DNA of 64,000 nucleotides from Candidatus Bathyoplasma sp. NZ (GCA_013332095.1 JABENI010000015.1:1-64000), one strand, 5' to 3'; numbered from the stretch's first letter, positions 23,301 through 33,994 are shown. The notes: a model not told the origin generated them from the letters alone. Program-made: numbers and translations.

Positions 23301-25710
23301 ATTTTGATTTAACTACAATACTAACTAATTTTCCTTTTACATAAATAATTTTCGCAATGTTTAATCCTTCTGTCAACTTTTTAATTTTTTCCGTAATAGC
23401 TAATTTTTTTACTTGTTCGGCACTTGTATCAGCATTTATTCTGATCTTATCTCTCACTTTGCCATTTACTTGGATAACTATTTCAACTTCTGTTTCTACT
23501 AATTTTGACTGATCGTACTGAGGCCAATTTTGATAAACTAATATTTCCTTATTACCTAATAATTGATTGATTTCTTCCGTAATATGTGGACATATTGGAT
23601 TCAGTAACATTAAAAACTCTGCCAAATATTTTTTTGAAACTTTTTTTAAACGATAAATTTCATTTACATAAATCATCATCTGAGAAATCGCTGTATTAAA
23701 TTTTAAATTATTATAATCTTCAGTGACTTTTTTAATCGTAAAATGATGTATTTTTTCTAATTGAGGGGCTTCCGTAATTTCCAATGATTCTAAAATACGC
23801 CACACTCTATCGATAAACCTTCTAGCACCTTCAATTCCTGAATCACTCCACGGTTTCTCCCCTTCTAAAGGTCCCATGAACATTTCGTACAATCTAAGAG
23901 CATCTGCGCCAAAATTTTCCACAATCTCATCTGGATTTTTAACATTTCCGCTGGACTTACTCATTTTTTGATTATCTTCACCTAAGATCATTCCTTGATG
24001 AAATAATTTTTGGAAAGGTTCTTTCGTCTGAACTATTCCACAATCGTACAGTACTTTATGCCAAAATCTTGAATATAATAAATGTAATACCGAATGTTCA
24101 GCTCCCCCGATATACAGATCGACCGGTAACCATTTTTTTAATAATTGTTGTCCTTCTTCACTATCTAAAGCGGTATATTCTCCGCAATTGTTAATAATAT
24201 AAGCCAGGTAATACCAACAACTGCCAGCCCACTGGGGCATCGTATTCGTTTCCCGTCGACCTTTGACCCCATCATCTCTAACTACTTCTAACCACTGTTT
24301 TGCATTGGCTAGAGGACTCTCTCCGGTACCACTCGGTTTAATGTTATCCATTTTTGGCAATAACAACGGTAATTCTTCATCTTTTACCAATTCAATCGTT
24401 CCATCTTCATAATGAATTACGGGAAAGGGTTCACCCCAAAATCTTTGACGGGAAAATATCCAATCTCGCAACTTATAATTAATATAAACTTTTCCTATTT
24501 TCTCTTCTTCTAAAAATTCAATCATTTTAGCAATTGCTTCTTCTTTATCCAAACCATTTAAAAATTCTGAATTAACGTGTAAAGCGTCTTTAGTAAAGGC
24601 GCACTGATCGATGTCGCCGTCCAGTACTTTAACGATTTTTATAGCAAATTTTTTCGCAAACTCATAATCTCTTTGATCGTGTGCCGGTACAGCCATAATT
24701 GCTCCTGTCCCATAACTTGCTAAAACGTAATCCGCTATCCAAATGGGAATCTTTTTACCATTGACCGGATTAACGGCGTAAGCACCAGTAAAAACTCCTG
24801 TTTTATCTTTGTTTAATTCTGTTCTTTCTAAATCAGTTTTACTTTTCGCAAATTCAATATAGTTATCAACTTCTTTAGTCTGCTCTTTAGTTTTAATTTT
24901 CTCAACTAATCGATGCTCTGGGGCTAACACACAATAAGTAGCTCCAAACAAAGTATCACATCTGGTTGTGAAAACAGTAAAATCATAATCAGTATTTGCT
25001 ATTTTAAAATCGATCTGCGTTCCGACACTTTTACCGATCCAATTTCTTTGCATTTCTTTAGTCGATTCAGGCCAATCTAAACTATCTAAATCGCTGAGTA
25101 ATTGTTCAGCATACTTAGTTATTTTTAAAACCCACTGTTTCATCGGTTTTTTAGTCACTGGATAACTTCCTCTTTCCGAGACCATTTTTCCATTTTCAAC
25201 TAAGACTTCTTCATTCGCTAGTACTGTTCCTAACTGCTCACACCAGTTCACTTCCAAATAGCCGATTTCAGCTAACCCTTTTTCAAACAGTTTTTTAAAA
25301 ATCCACTGGGTCCATTTAAAATATTTTGGATCAGTAGTATTAACTTCTCGGTCCCAGTCATACGAAAAACCAAGACTTTTAATCTGTCTTTTAAAGGTCT
25401 CGATATTTTGGTTAGTAAATTCTCTAGGGTCATTCCCCGTTTTAATTGCATATTGCTCAGCCGGTAATCCAAAAGCATCCCAGCCGATAGGGTGCAGTAC
25501 TTCATAACCTTGCATTCTACACATTCTAGCATAGATATCAGTTGCGGTATATCCTTCCGGATGTCCGACATGCAACCCTGCTCCAGAAGGATACGGAAAC
25601 ATGTCTAAGATATATTTTTTTTCTTTATTACTATTGCTATTAACTTTAAAAGTTTTGTTATTTTCCCAAAAATTTTGCCATTTTTTCTCGACTGCTTTAT
25701 GATTGTACAT
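23299..25710 (-). CDS. leuS: Leucyl-tRNA synthetase
   Basis: Class Ia enzyme that charges tRNA-Leu. The 803 residues carry the HIGH-type motif [14 protein letters not shown] (about 46-59), the CP1 editing domain with [12 protein letters not shown], the KMSKSSGN motif near 573, and a C-terminal anticodon-binding and [11 protein letters not shown] region. Length is normal. The start overlaps the upstream DUF1189-like gene by 14 bases. No T-box is seen in front of it. Confidence 0.98.
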   Translation of the reverse strand: MYNHKAVEKKWQNFWENNKTFKVNSNSNKEKKYILDMFPYPSGAGLHVGHPEGYTATDIYARMCRMQGYEVLHPIGWDAFGLPAEQYAIKTGNDPREFTNQNIETFKRQIKSLGFSYDWDREVNTTDPKYFKWTQWIFKKLFEKGLAEIGYLEVNWCEQLGTVLANEEVLVENGKMVSERGSYPVTKKPMKQWVLKITKYAEQLLSDLDSLDWPESTKEMQRNWIGKSVGTQIDFKIANTDYDFTVFTTRCDTLFGATYCVLAPEHRLVEKIKTKEQTKEVDNYIEFAKSKTDLERTELNKDKTGVFTGAYAVNPVNGKKIPIWIADYVLASYGTGAIMAVPAHDQRDYEFAKKFAIKIVKVLDGDIDQCAFTKDALHVNSEFLNGLDKEEAIAKMIEFLEEEKIGKVYINYKLRDWIFSRQRFWGEPFPVIHYEDGTIELVKDEELPLLLPKMDNIKPSGTGESPLANAKQWLEVVRDDGVKGRRETNTMPQWAGSCWYYLAYIINNCGEYTALDSEEGQQLLKKWLPVDLYIGGAEHSVLHLLYSRFWHKVLYDCGIVQTKEPFQKLFHQGMILGEDNQKMSKSSGNVKNPDEIVENFGADALRLYEMFMGPLEGEKPWSDSGIEGARRFIDRVWRILESLEITEAPQLEKIHHFTIKKVTEDYNNLKFNTAISQMMIYVNEIYRLKKVSKKYLAEFLMLLNPICPHITEEINQLLGNKEILVYQNWPQYDQSKLVETEVEIVIQVNGKVRDKIRINADTSAEQVKKLAITEKIKKLTEGLNIAKIIYVKGKLVSIVVKSK

Positions 25711-26527
25711 CTCTTTCCCTCACACTTTGTTTTTTAACTGCACTTAATGCGTAAATAAGAGCTACTAAATTGATAAAATAATTCACCATTGGATCGTATT
25801 TTGCAAAATATAATTCCAATATAACTACAATTATAGCATAAATGGTCATCGCATTCACGACAATTTTAAACGTTTCTCCAAATTTTAATTTGCTCGCTCT
25901 CAAAACCATAAGAATAACTACATTTATCAATATTTGCATCATTAAAATAGTTATAAATGAGAACATATACACCAAAAAGCTCATGACCATAATCAAAATT
26001 GCATAATTGCTCAACGTTTGATTTATTAGCGAATAAACATCATTCCAAAAATCATCGGTATCTTCAATCTTTAAGCCGTTTAATGTTGAAGACCAATAAC
26101 TATCAGTTGCAGCGTAAGTTGTATTTAACATTTTTGCTTTTCCTTGGTACAATCCTACCGCTGTCTCTTGAAATACAAGTGCTTGATTGCTCGGATTTTT
26201 TCTGTTTTCAAAATCATTGGCACTATCTAAAATAATTAAAAAATTGCCTGCGGTAACTTCAATATATACTTCTTCGTCGCAAGTTAACTTTTCGTTAATT
26301 TCACAGTTAGCCTCACTTTGCACAAATGGTTTTAAGAGATTTTCAATTTCATTTTTTTGGGCGTAATTCAAACCATTTTCAGTTACTTTATATGAATTTA
26401 ACAGTGGTACGAAAGCCAAAAGTAGTGCTAAAAATATTAAGTACAGAAACGTTTTGAACAATTTTTCATCTTTTGTCAAAGACAATTTGGTTATTGATGT
26501 CAAATTATTTTTCAATTTTCTAAGCAT
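25697..26527 (-). CDS. DUF1189-like membrane protein (second paralogue)
   Basis: A 276-residue membrane protein with one N-terminal TM (about 25-45), an extracytoplasmic region with paired Cys ([11 protein letters not shown]) and a segment [18 protein letters not shown], and four C-terminal hydrophobic segments. The architecture and the ...ILD... strand match the DUF1189 protein at 2846-3616. Its end overlaps leuS, so it is co-transcribed with it; no functional link is evident. AGGAG precedes the ATG. Confidence 0.65.
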   Translation of the reverse strand: MLRKLKNNLTSITKLSLTKDEKLFKTFLYLIFLALLLAFVPLLNSYKVTENGLNYAQKNEIENLLKPFVQSEANCEINEKLTCDEEVYIEVTAGNFLIILDSANDFENRKNPSNQALVFQETAVGLYQGKAKMLNTTYAATDSYWSSTLNGLKIEDTDDFWNDVYSLINQTLSNYAILIMVMSFLVYMFSFITILMMQILINVVILMVLRASKLKFGETFKIVVNAMTIYAIIVVILELYFAKYDPMVNYFINLVALIYALSAVKKQSVRERDVQS

Positions 26528-26539
26528 ATTTTTCTCCTA

Positions 26540-27679
26540 TTATTTAATAATTTTTACAAAGACATCTCGCAATCTATAAAGACAATATAAATTAACGATC
26601 AATAGTATTATAACCCCAATATCAACTAATTTCCATATTATTTTAAAGTTCAAGTAAATACTTGCTATCAAACTGATTACAAAAAGTAATTTAAAGATCT
26701 TTTTATTTCTGGTTAACTTTATCGATCTTTCACACATTAAATAAACACCTATTAAAGTAGAGATTGAAAAGAACATGATCATATTGATTAAAATATACTC
26801 CCCTAAAAAACCAAAATGACTGTTGTAAACTGTTACTAATCCCTGTTGATAATTATCACTGAGCAATACTATAAAGGCACTGATTGTACAAATAACTAAA
26901 GTATCGATAAACACGCCAATTCCCTGTAAAATACCAACACTTAAATAGTGATTTTCTCCTATACTACTTATATTAGGAGTAGTTCCTAATCCCGCTTCAT
27001 TAGAAAATAAACTTCTTTTAATTCCATAGCCCATTCCCCCACCAATAATCGATTGATAAGTAAAAGCATCGGTTATTATCAAGTTAAAAATATCTAAAAT
27101 TTTATTAAAATTACTTACTACTACATAACCACCTAGTAACAGATAACAAATCCCCATAAAAATCACTAGAAAATTGATAAATTTAAACAATTTATCTAAT
27201 TTACTACTAATCATATAAACCACTATCGCAATTGTGCAATAGAGAATTATTTTTGTGCTATAGCCAGCGCCCAAAATATTATTTAAAGAGCCAATTTGCA
27301 CCATTGGAAAAAGTAAACCGTAAGACATCAACAGTATTAATGTATAAAAAAAAGCTATTTTCTTACTTTTAAGACCATTGATAATATAGGCATTTGTCCC
27401 TTTGACATCAGTTTCAAAATATTTAGCTAACGTATTTTCGGCGACACTTAGAGCAGCGCTTAAAAAAGAAAAAGTCCACATCCAAAAAATTGCCCCTGGT
27501 CCTCCTGAAACAATCGCTAAATATACGCCGACAATATTTCCAATTCCTACATGTGTTCCAATCGATAAAAAAAAACCATTAAAGTTTAACTTTTTTCCAA
27601 ACAGTTTACTAAATCTAAATTGAATAAATTTAAATTTAAAATTGAAATATAAAAAAACAACCAAAATTAAAAATTGCAT
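26540..27679 (-). CDS. Sodium:alanine/glycine symporter family protein (AgcS)
   Basis: A polytopic carrier of 379 residues. Family signatures are GIGNIVGVYLAIVSGGPGAIFWMW near the N-terminus and KRSLFSNEAGLGTTPNISS in the middle, which fit the AgcS (amino acid carrier) family that couples Na+ to alanine or glycine uptake. It is shorter than the usual ~450 residues and begins close to the GNI motif, so N-terminal helices appear trimmed, though the reading frame is clean. Twelve bases upstream of the DUF1189-like gene in the same operon. Confidence 0.88.
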   Translation of the reverse strand: MQFLILVVFLYFNFKFKFIQFRFSKLFGKKLNFNGFFLSIGTHVGIGNIVGVYLAIVSGGPGAIFWMWTFSFLSAALSVAENTLAKYFETDVKGTNAYIINGLKSKKIAFFYTLILLMSYGLLFPMVQIGSLNNILGAGYSTKIILYCTIAIVVYMISSKLDKLFKFINFLVIFMGICYLLLGGYVVVSNFNKILDIFNLIITDAFTYQSIIGGGMGYGIKRSLFSNEAGLGTTPNISSIGENHYLSVGILQGIGVFIDTLVICTISAFIVLLSDNYQQGLVTVYNSHFGFLGEYILINMIMFFSISTLIGVYLMCERSIKLTRNKKIFKLLFVISLIASIYLNFKIIWKLVDIGVIILLIVNLYCLYRLRDVFVKIIK

Positions 27680-27741
27680 CTACTTCACCTTATTCCTTAC
27701 TAAAATAATATGAATGTGATAGAATTAATATAGGTGATTTT

Positions 27742-28653
27742 ATGAATTTAATGAATAATGAAAAAAGATATAACAGTTTAAACAACTATTTAAGAGCAAA
27801 GTTTTCTTCTAAAATATTTAAAGTTTCTTTAAACGCTAATTTTACTTGTCCACATATGAGTACTGGTGGTTGCACTTTTTGTTTAGAAGGATCGGGCAAT
27901 TTTGCCGGAAAAATAACAGATGATTTAAAAACTCAATTTACTAAAATAAAAAATAATTTACATCAAAAGTGGCCAACTGCTAAATATATTGCTTATTTTC
28001 AAGCAAATACCAATACTTTGGGCGAATTAGATTATTTAAAAAAACTTTATGAAGAAGCTCTAACATTAGATGAAAATATCGTCGGATTAAGTATTTCTAC
28101 TAGACCAGATTGTCTGACCGATGAGTTAATCGAATATTTTAAAACTTTAAGCCAAAAAACATATTTAACAATTGAGTTAGGCTTACAATCAATTCATGAT
28201 GTGAGTTTAGAACTAATTAATCGTGGACATAATTATTTAGATTTTGAAAGAGCAGTCGAAAAATTAAGAGCTAAAAATATCAACGTAATTGTCCATATCA
28301 TCAACGGTTTGCCGAACGAAACAAAAGAGATGATGGTAAATACTGTGAAAAAATTGAATAGTTTAGATATTCAAGGAATAAAAATCCATCTGCTTCACCT
28401 GATGAAAAACACTGTTATCAGTGAACAATTTTTACAAAAACCTTTTGAAATTTTAACTTTAGAAAAATATGTCGAAATCGTCTGTAACCAACTTGAAATA
28501 TTAAACAATAAGATTATCGTGCACCGTTTAACCGGTGATTCTCCAAAAGAGATGTTAATCGCTCCGCTTTGGAGTTTAAAAAAATTTGTGGTAATTAATG
28601 AAATAGATAAAGAGATGCGCCGTAGAGGGAGTTTTCAAGGATGTTTAGAATAA
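27742..28653 (+). CDS. ytqA: YtqA/MnmL-type radical SAM protein (tRNA wobble uridine modification)
   Basis: A 303-residue radical SAM protein of the TIGR01212 group. It opens with YNSLNNYLRAKFSSKIFKVS, then cysteine motif C-x7-C-x2-C (FTCPHMSTGGCTFC) typical of that family, and later LSISTRPDCLTDE and LGLQSIHD. In Bacillus this protein works with YtqB/MnmM in the last steps of mnm5s2U formation at the tRNA wobble position. AGGTG sits five bases before the ATG. The gene overlaps ytqB by 13 bases. Confidence 0.9.
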   Translation: MNLMNNEKRYNSLNNYLRAKFSSKIFKVSLNANFTCPHMSTGGCTFCLEGSGNFAGKITDDLKTQFTKIKNNLHQKWPTAKYIAYFQANTNTLGELDYLKKLYEEALTLDENIVGLSISTRPDCLTDELIEYFKTLSQKTYLTIELGLQSIHDVSLELINRGHNYLDFERAVEKLRAKNINVIVHIINGLPNETKEMMVNTVKKLNSLDIQGIKIHLLHLMKNTVISEQFLQKPFEILTLEKYVEIVCNQLEILNNKIIVHRLTGDSPKEMLIAPLWSLKKFVVINEIDKEMRRRGSFQGCLE

Positions 28654-29191
28654 CCACTTTTGTCCAAAAAATAATTTGTGAACATCTCAAAAATAATTCT
28701 ATTGCGATCGATGCTACTTGCGGTAATGGTAACGACACTTTATTTTTAACAAGTTTAATCGACAGAGGAAAGATTTATGCATTTGATATTCAAGAGATTG
28801 CTATTGAAAGGACAAAAAATAAAATTAAGGCTGACAATGTAACCTTAATTTTAGATTCTCATGAAAATATTAAAAAATATGTCAGGGCAACAGATTTAAT
28901 TATTTATAATTTAGGTTACTTACCGAATCATGATAAAAAAATAACTACTAATTATCAATCGACTTTAAAGTCGATTGCTGCTGGACTTGATATTTTAAAA
29001 ATAGGTGGATTAATTTTAGTTGTTGTCTATACCGGACATCAAGAAGGAAAATTGAAAGTGAGCACCTTTCAAGGTATCTTAAAACACTGCCGAATAATTA
29101 TGCTATAAGTAAATATCAAATATTAAACAAAAGAGATTGCCCCTACGTTTTAATAATTAAAAAGGATAATAAAAAAACTATTAAAAAATAG
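28641..29191 (+). pseudogene. mnmM: YtqB/MnmM tRNA methyltransferase with a C-terminal frameshift
   Basis: SAM-dependent methyltransferase with motif I AIDATCGNGNDTLFL, YAFDIQ, and the NLGYLPNHDK motif characteristic of YtqB. It completes mnm5s2U34 in Gram-positive tRNA. The continuous frame ends at 29108 after 155 residues with an alien tail. Shifting frame at the TTT of 29067-29069 restores a family-like end (SRYLKTLPNNYAISKYQ, then ILNKRDCPYVLIIKK) to a stop at 29191, about 183 residues, the usual length. One T is therefore missing. It may be a recent pseudogene, a sequence error or a -1 ribosomal frameshift. The SAM-binding core is intact. Confidence 0.8.
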
Positions 29192-29203
29192 TTTTTTTTT
29201 AAT
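29171..29203. terminator. Bidirectional terminator after ytqB and pgpA
   Basis: AAAAAAACTATT-AAAA-AATAGTTTTTTTTT hairpin; the left gene's corrected stop (29191) lies inside it. Confidence 0.8.
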
Positions 29204-29757
29204 TAAAATAATTTTTGTTGTTCAACCCCAATTTCGCACTTTGCTTCTTCTTCCATTTCCATTTGAGCTACTCTGATTGAAGCGGCGGCGGCGATTGCTC
29301 CTACAATATCGTCTAACATCGTATGACAACTTGCATTTTCTCCTTTTCCATGGTCATTTAATTCTGCCACTATTCCTGGCTTATTTACATCGATATCACC
29401 AAAATTTGTCTGACCGATTACGCCAAATAACCCAGCTATTGCTAAACCTAAAACTTCATCTGCACCAAACACTCCTAAATCATGGAATAAAATATCCTGA
29501 ATTGGTCCTTTAAATTGTTTCTCTTCAACTAAACGATCAATTTCTGCACCTAGTAACAAAGCATGAAATACATCTCTTAAACTCAAAATTTTAAGCACAC
29601 TTTCTTCACAATCGCTATAATTAATTTTATCGGAATATTTAGATTGCTGATTATACGAAATTTTCGCAATATCTCGGTAATCAACTCCCCGCTCTTCTAA
29701 AACTTTTAAACAATGTTTTTTCATTTCCTCTCTCGAAAATAATAATTTTGTCTTCAA
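29203..29757 (-). CDS. pgpA: Phosphatidylglycerophosphatase A-family protein (YutG-like)
   Basis: The sequence matches the YutG/PgpA family: an N-terminal segment LEERGVDYRDIAKISYNQQ, then HALLLGAEIDRLVEE and DDIVGAIAAAASIRVAQ near the C-terminus. The family dephosphorylates phosphatidylglycerophosphate, giving phosphatidylglycerol, though soluble YutG members are less well characterised. I start at the TTG at 29757, which has AAGGTG eight bases upstream; an in-frame TTG at 29775 lacks one. It stands alone with its own terminator. Confidence 0.8.
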   Translation of the reverse strand: MKTKLLFSREEMKKHCLKVLEERGVDYRDIAKISYNQQSKYSDKINYSDCEESVLKILSLRDVFHALLLGAEIDRLVEEKQFKGPIQDILFHDLGVFGADEVLGLAIAGLFGVIGQTNFGDIDVNKPGIVAELNDHGKGENASCHTMLDDIVGAIAAAASIRVAQMEMEEEAKCEIGVEQQKLF

Positions 29758-29819
29758 TATTATCACACCTTTCAATTAACCAAGTATAACATATATCGAC
29801 TAAACAAAACAATTTTAGA

Positions 29820-30743
29820 CTATTCAAAAATATCGTTGATTGACAATAACTTATTTCCGTTAATAAAATCTTTAACTAAAACTCTCTTCTTACCGGCTAG
29901 TTGTAAATCTTTAAGCAAATAACCCCCATCTGCTGTTTTCACTAAAATACCAGCTTTAGTAATTTTAACAACCTCTCCTGGTTCTCCGACCACTTCTGCT
30001 AAATGAATTTCACCAGGAAATATTTTAATTTTAGTTTGCTTTAAGGTAGTGTAAGTTCCTGGCCAACTATCAAATGCTCTGATGTGGTTATCAATTTCAA
30101 CAGTTGTTCTTTGCCAATCTATCTTCTCTTCATCACGTTTAATTATTTTAGCATAACTGACTAAATTTTGCTCTTGCTTAAGCGGTCTTATTTTTCCGAT
30201 TGCCAAATCTTCAATTACTTTAAGACATAACAGACTACCGACTTTACTCAATTTCTCAAACATTGTACTGACAGTATCCAAATCCCGAATTTCGACTTCT
30301 TCTTTCTTTAAAATATCTCCAGCATCCATTTTTTCTACCATGTACATAATCGTTATTCCAGTGCATTTATCACCGTTATAAATGGCTCGGTGAATCGGTG
30401 CCGCCCCTCGGTATTTTGGCAGTAGTGAGGCATGAACGTTAATTGCCTTGTACTTTGTAAATTCTAAAACTTTGTTTGGTACTAATTGTCCGTAAGCAGC
30501 TGTCACGACTATCTCTGCCTTAGTATTTAAAATTTTTTGAAAATCCTCTTTAATCTTCACTGGCTGAAATACTTCAATATTGTGTTTTAAAGCAAATTGT
30601 TTAACTGCCGAATAAGTGATAATTTTCTTTCTTCCGACTTTTTTATCTGGTTGGGTAACGACTAGACTAATTTCGTGTTTTTCCATTAATTTTTTTAGCA
30701 CCTCTACTGAAAATTCAGCTGTTCCCATAAAGATAATTTTCAT
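29820..30743 (-). CDS. fmt: Methionyl-tRNA formyltransferase
   Basis: Formylates initiator Met-tRNA using 10-formyl-THF. The N-terminal domain has FMGTAEFSVEVL, the active-site segment HASLLPKYRGAAPIHRAI (Asn/His/Asp catalytic region) and KMDAGDIL. The C-terminal OB-like domain is present up to residue 307, a normal length. GGAGG lies upstream and priA ends 13 bases before, a common pair. No def gene is adjacent here. Confidence 0.97.
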   Translation of the reverse strand: MKIIFMGTAEFSVEVLKKLMEKHEISLVVTQPDKKVGRKKIITYSAVKQFALKHNIEVFQPVKIKEDFQKILNTKAEIVVTAAYGQLVPNKVLEFTKYKAINVHASLLPKYRGAAPIHRAIYNGDKCTGITIMYMVEKMDAGDILKKEEVEIRDLDTVSTMFEKLSKVGSLLCLKVIEDLAIGKIRPLKQEQNLVSYAKIIKRDEEKIDWQRTTVEIDNHIRAFDSWPGTYTTLKQTKIKIFPGEIHLAEVVGEPGEVVKITKAGILVKTADGGYLLKDLQLAGKKRVLVKDFINGNKLLSINDIFE

Positions 30744-30756
30744 TTTTTCCCTCCTG

Positions 30757-33033
30757 TCAATACAATGGCGACTTATCTATTATTAAGCCGATATTTTTAT
30801 CAATATTTAAATAAACGTTGAAATAGTATTTGTCTAAATAATTTGCTATTTTATATTTCACTAATAAATTGACCCGGTACTTTAAATTCACTTTGCTGAT
30901 GTACGGCACAACCGGACCTAATATTTTTACATTTTTAATATTTAAATACTTCATAATCCGAAAAGCTTCTTTAAAAGCATCGACTTGTTTTTTGGAACTC
31001 ACTTGAATCACATCGATAAAGGTGTAAGGTGGATTTTCTCCTAATTTACGCAAATTAATTTCTTTTTTAAAAAAACTTTCATAACTACCCTCAATTACTT
31101 CTTTTAAAACAAAGTGATCTTTATTCAAAGTTTGAATAATTACTTCACCTTTTTTTTCTCCTCTACCTGCTCGCCCTGCCACTTGTACCAACAACTGATA
31201 AGTTTTTTCATTAGCTCTAAAATCAATCCTATTTAACATCGAATCAATTGATATCACACCCACTAAAGTAACGTTAGGAAAATCTAATCCTTTAGCTATC
31301 ATTTGTGTCCCTAGCAAAATCCTTGCCTTGTTTGATTTAAATAATTCCAATGATTTTTCGATATTTTTATTTTTGTTGGTATCTTGGTCTAATCTTAAAA
31401 TTGTTTCTTCCCTAAAGAGACTTTCTAATTCTTCTAAAAGTCTTTCCGTTCCGAATCCTAAATAAATTAAATTGTCACTTCCACAGGCACATCTTATCTG
31501 TTTGTTAACAGTCGTTTTAAGCCGGTATCCACAGTAATGGCAAACTAGTTCATTTCTTTTTTTGTGATACGTAAGTGTCACATCACAGTATTTACATTTG
31601 ATCGTTTCTCTACAATCATCACATAGTAAAAAGGTATTGAATCCTCTTCTATTTAACAGTATAATAACTTGCTCATTTTTTAAAATACGCTCTCTAATAG
31701 CTCTTTCTAATTCTTTAGAAATTAACTTCTTAGTCGGCATGTCTACTACTTTAATTTGGGGCATTGAAAAATTATTAATTCTGTTTTTAAGAGTTAGTAG
31801 ATGATAAATTTCTTTTTTTGCTAAAGCGTAATCTTCTAAACTTGGAGTTGCTGTTCCTAAAATCAAGGCACATTGATGGTAACTACAACGCATTTTAGCA
31901 ACATCAATTGCATTGTACCGCGGATTATTATCTTGTTTATAAGTAGTTTCATGAGCTTCATCAATGATGATTACGCCTAAATTTTCAAACGGTGCAAACA
32001 CTGCACTTCTAGCACCAATCACGCATTTAACTTTATTTTCTTTAATTTTCCGCCACTCATCATAACGCTCACCAGCAGTCAATCCACTGTGAATAACTGC
32101 CACTTGGTCTTTAAATTCGCCCATAAATCTTTTGATAAACTGATAAGTCAAAGAAATTTCCGGAACTAAAAAAATTGCTTCTTTTCCTTGATTAATTATT
32201 TCACTAATATATTTCAAATAAATTTCTGTCTTTCCACTACCGGTCACTCCGTGTAGTAAGTTTACTCGACTTTTATTGATATCATTTAAAACTTTTTGTT
32301 GTCTTTGACTCAAAATAATATTTTTATTTTCAAATTTCTCAAATGAGTAACGGTATTTTTCCTCTTTGGTAATTTTAACTATTTTTTTATCTACTAATGC
32401 TTTTAAAGCACTTGTTGAAAAAGCTTTGTCAACTAATTCAGTTTTTGCTGTTCGGCCATTTTCTTTTAAAAATTCAAATATTTCCAATTGCTTTTTCGCC
32501 GTTAATTGAACATCTTCAGTTACTAATTGATAAAATTGATTGTAAGATTTCTTTACTTTTTGTTTTAAATCAACTAAAACAGTTAAATTTTCTTTTTTTA
32601 TAGATGTATTTAAAGACTTTAGTAAATTATTGTCTAAACTATCTAAATATAATTTTTCGTTAATTTTATACTGATTGAATTCTCTTAAATCGCCAATAAT
32701 ATATTTACGGTACTTAATATTAAGAGCACTGGGCAACATCGTTTTATAAATTTTAATTTGCGTAGTAATTAATTGCTTTGCTAATTGTTTTCCTAGCAAA
32801 ACTAATTCTAAAGTTAAAACTTGATTTAGATCAATCAAAGAAATAACTTCTTTTAATTCACGGTCGCTATTTTCTCCTATTCCCACAACAAAAGCCGCAA
32901 CTTTTCTTGCTCCAAAACTGACTTTAATATAACTTCCCACTGTTATTAAATCAATTAATTCATCTGGAATTAAATAGTCGAATGGTTTATTAACTTGTTT
33001 ATTATCAGCATCAACAATTACTTTTGCTATCAT
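30757..33033 (-). CDS. priA: Primosomal protein N' (replication restart helicase PriA)
   Basis: 3'-5' helicase that restarts stalled forks. The 758-residue sequence shows the N-terminal 3'-DNA-binding domain, Walker A GVTGSGKTEIYLK, DEAH (IIIDEAHETTYK), the zinc-binding insertion with paired Cys (CDDC, CKYC, CHYC, CACG) and helicase motif VAGRAGRGEKKGEV. It ends in TGA within the fmt ribosome-site region, which shows that TGA is a stop here. Confidence 0.97.
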   Translation of the reverse strand: MIAKVIVDADNKQVNKPFDYLIPDELIDLITVGSYIKVSFGARKVAAFVVGIGENSDRELKEVISLIDLNQVLTLELVLLGKQLAKQLITTQIKIYKTMLPSALNIKYRKYIIGDLREFNQYKINEKLYLDSLDNNLLKSLNTSIKKENLTVLVDLKQKVKKSYNQFYQLVTEDVQLTAKKQLEIFEFLKENGRTAKTELVDKAFSTSALKALVDKKIVKITKEEKYRYSFEKFENKNIILSQRQQKVLNDINKSRVNLLHGVTGSGKTEIYLKYISEIINQGKEAIFLVPEISLTYQFIKRFMGEFKDQVAVIHSGLTAGERYDEWRKIKENKVKCVIGARSAVFAPFENLGVIIIDEAHETTYKQDNNPRYNAIDVAKMRCSYHQCALILGTATPSLEDYALAKKEIYHLLTLKNRINNFSMPQIKVVDMPTKKLISKELERAIRERILKNEQVIILLNRRGFNTFLLCDDCRETIKCKYCDVTLTYHKKRNELVCHYCGYRLKTTVNKQIRCACGSDNLIYLGFGTERLLEELESLFREETILRLDQDTNKNKNIEKSLELFKSNKARILLGTQMIAKGLDFPNVTLVGVISIDSMLNRIDFRANEKTYQLLVQVAGRAGRGEKKGEVIIQTLNKDHFVLKEVIEGSYESFFKKEINLRKLGENPPYTFIDVIQVSSKKQVDAFKEAFRIMKYLNIKNVKILGPVVPYISKVNLKYRVNLLVKYKIANYLDKYYFNVYLNIDKNIGLIIDKSPLY

Positions 33034-33046
33034 TTGAGTACCTCAT

Positions 33047-33080
33047 TTAAAAAACACTCAATGTTTTACATCAAGTGTTA
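33047..33080 (-). terminator. Terminator after rpoZ
   Basis: Minus-strand AACACTTGATG-TAAAA-CATTGAGTGTTTTTT forms an 11-bp stem (one G-U, one T-G) plus T run just after the rpoZ stop. It lies before priA, so priA may rely on readthrough or its own promoter. Confidence 0.7.
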
Positions 33081-33296
33081 ATTTTCTATTATCTTTACCT
33101 CTTTTGATAAAATTTCTTCTAACGCTTTTCCAACAGTTTTATAACACTCTGTTTCAATAAGTTCTGGTTCATCTTCTTGTAACTCTTTTGCTCTTTTAGA
33201 TGCAGCAATTGCCAATTTGTACTTCGAATTTGAGATTGTTAATAAATCATCAATTGATGGATATCTCATTCCATATTTTTTTGCCTTATTTTCCAT
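33078..33296 (-). CDS. rpoZ: RNA polymerase omega subunit
   Basis: A 72-residue protein: MRYPSIDDLLTISNSKYKL and AIAASKRAKEL match the omega N-terminal helix and conserved core that latches onto beta'. It assists RNA polymerase assembly. The gene overlaps gmk by 11 bases in the conserved gmk-rpoZ pairing. Confidence 0.95.
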   Translation of the reverse strand: MENKAKKYGMRYPSIDDLLTISNSKYKLAIAASKRAKELQEDEPELIETECYKTVGKALEEILSKEVKIIEN

Positions 33297-33915
33297 TTTC
33301 GCCCTCCAGCATATCTAGGTAAGTATGAATACTTCTAGCAGTTTTAGCGTGCTCCGCTCTTATTATAGCATTGATTCTATCTGCCGCATTAAAAACTTCA
33401 TCGTTAACGACGATATAGTCATATTTATGGGCTAATTTAAATTCAATATCTGCTTTGCTAATTCTTTTATTCACTTGATAATTAGTTTCAGTACCTCGAG
33501 AAATTAATCTTTCATATAAAGCCATTTTTGATGGTGGCACTATAAATATCAAAACAGCATCTTTCATTTTTTCTCGCACTTGTAGAGCTCCTGCTGTTTC
33601 AACTTCTAAAACAACTTCTAACCCTTCTCCAAGTTTATCTTCTACAATGTCTAACGGTGTTCCGTAGTAATTCCCTACAAACTCTGCATATTCTAAAAAT
33701 AAACCTTCTTTGATTCTTCTTTCAAATTCTTTTTTTGTTACAAAGTAATAATCTTTTCCATCTACTTCATCTTTACGCGGCTTCCTCGTTGTCATTGAAA
33801 CAGAGTATGTCAAGTCGTGTCCATCTAGTTCAAACAAGGCTTTTCTAACTGTTCCTTTCCCAACTCCACTTGGTCCAGATATTACTACTAATAATCCTCT
33901 TTTGTTTAATTTCAT
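33286..33915 (-). CDS. gmk: Guanylate kinase
   Basis: Phosphorylates GMP to GDP. P-loop GPSGVGKGTV is at residues 13-22, followed by the GMP-binding SVSMTTRKPRKDEVDGKDYYFV segment (S, R, Y contacts) and EYAEFVGNYYGTP. 209 residues, normal length. First gene of the gmk-rpoZ-priA-fmt run; AAGGAG sits upstream of the ATG. Confidence 0.97.
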   Translation of the reverse strand: MKLNKRGLLVVISGPSGVGKGTVRKALFELDGHDLTYSVSMTTRKPRKDEVDGKDYYFVTKKEFERRIKEGLFLEYAEFVGNYYGTPLDIVEDKLGEGLEVVLEVETAGALQVREKMKDAVLIFIVPPSKMALYERLISRGTETNYQVNKRISKADIEFKLAHKYDYIVVNDEVFNAADRINAIIRAEHAKTARSIHTYLDMLEGENGK

Positions 33916-33988
33916 TTTTTCACTCCTTATATTTTATAAGGTTATTGATATATTATAACTTATAAGTGGATATTTTTCAAAGTATTTT

Positions 33989-33994
33989 GTATAA
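33989..33994 (+). promoter_or_regulatory. -10 element for rqcH
   Basis: TATAAT at 33989-33994, 35 bp before the rqcH ATG; the -35 region is TTTTTC-like and weak. Confidence 0.45.

Noticed and set aside
25272-25571. 99-residue minus-strand frame inside leuS
   Set aside because: Out-of-frame within a well-conserved gene, no ribosome site.
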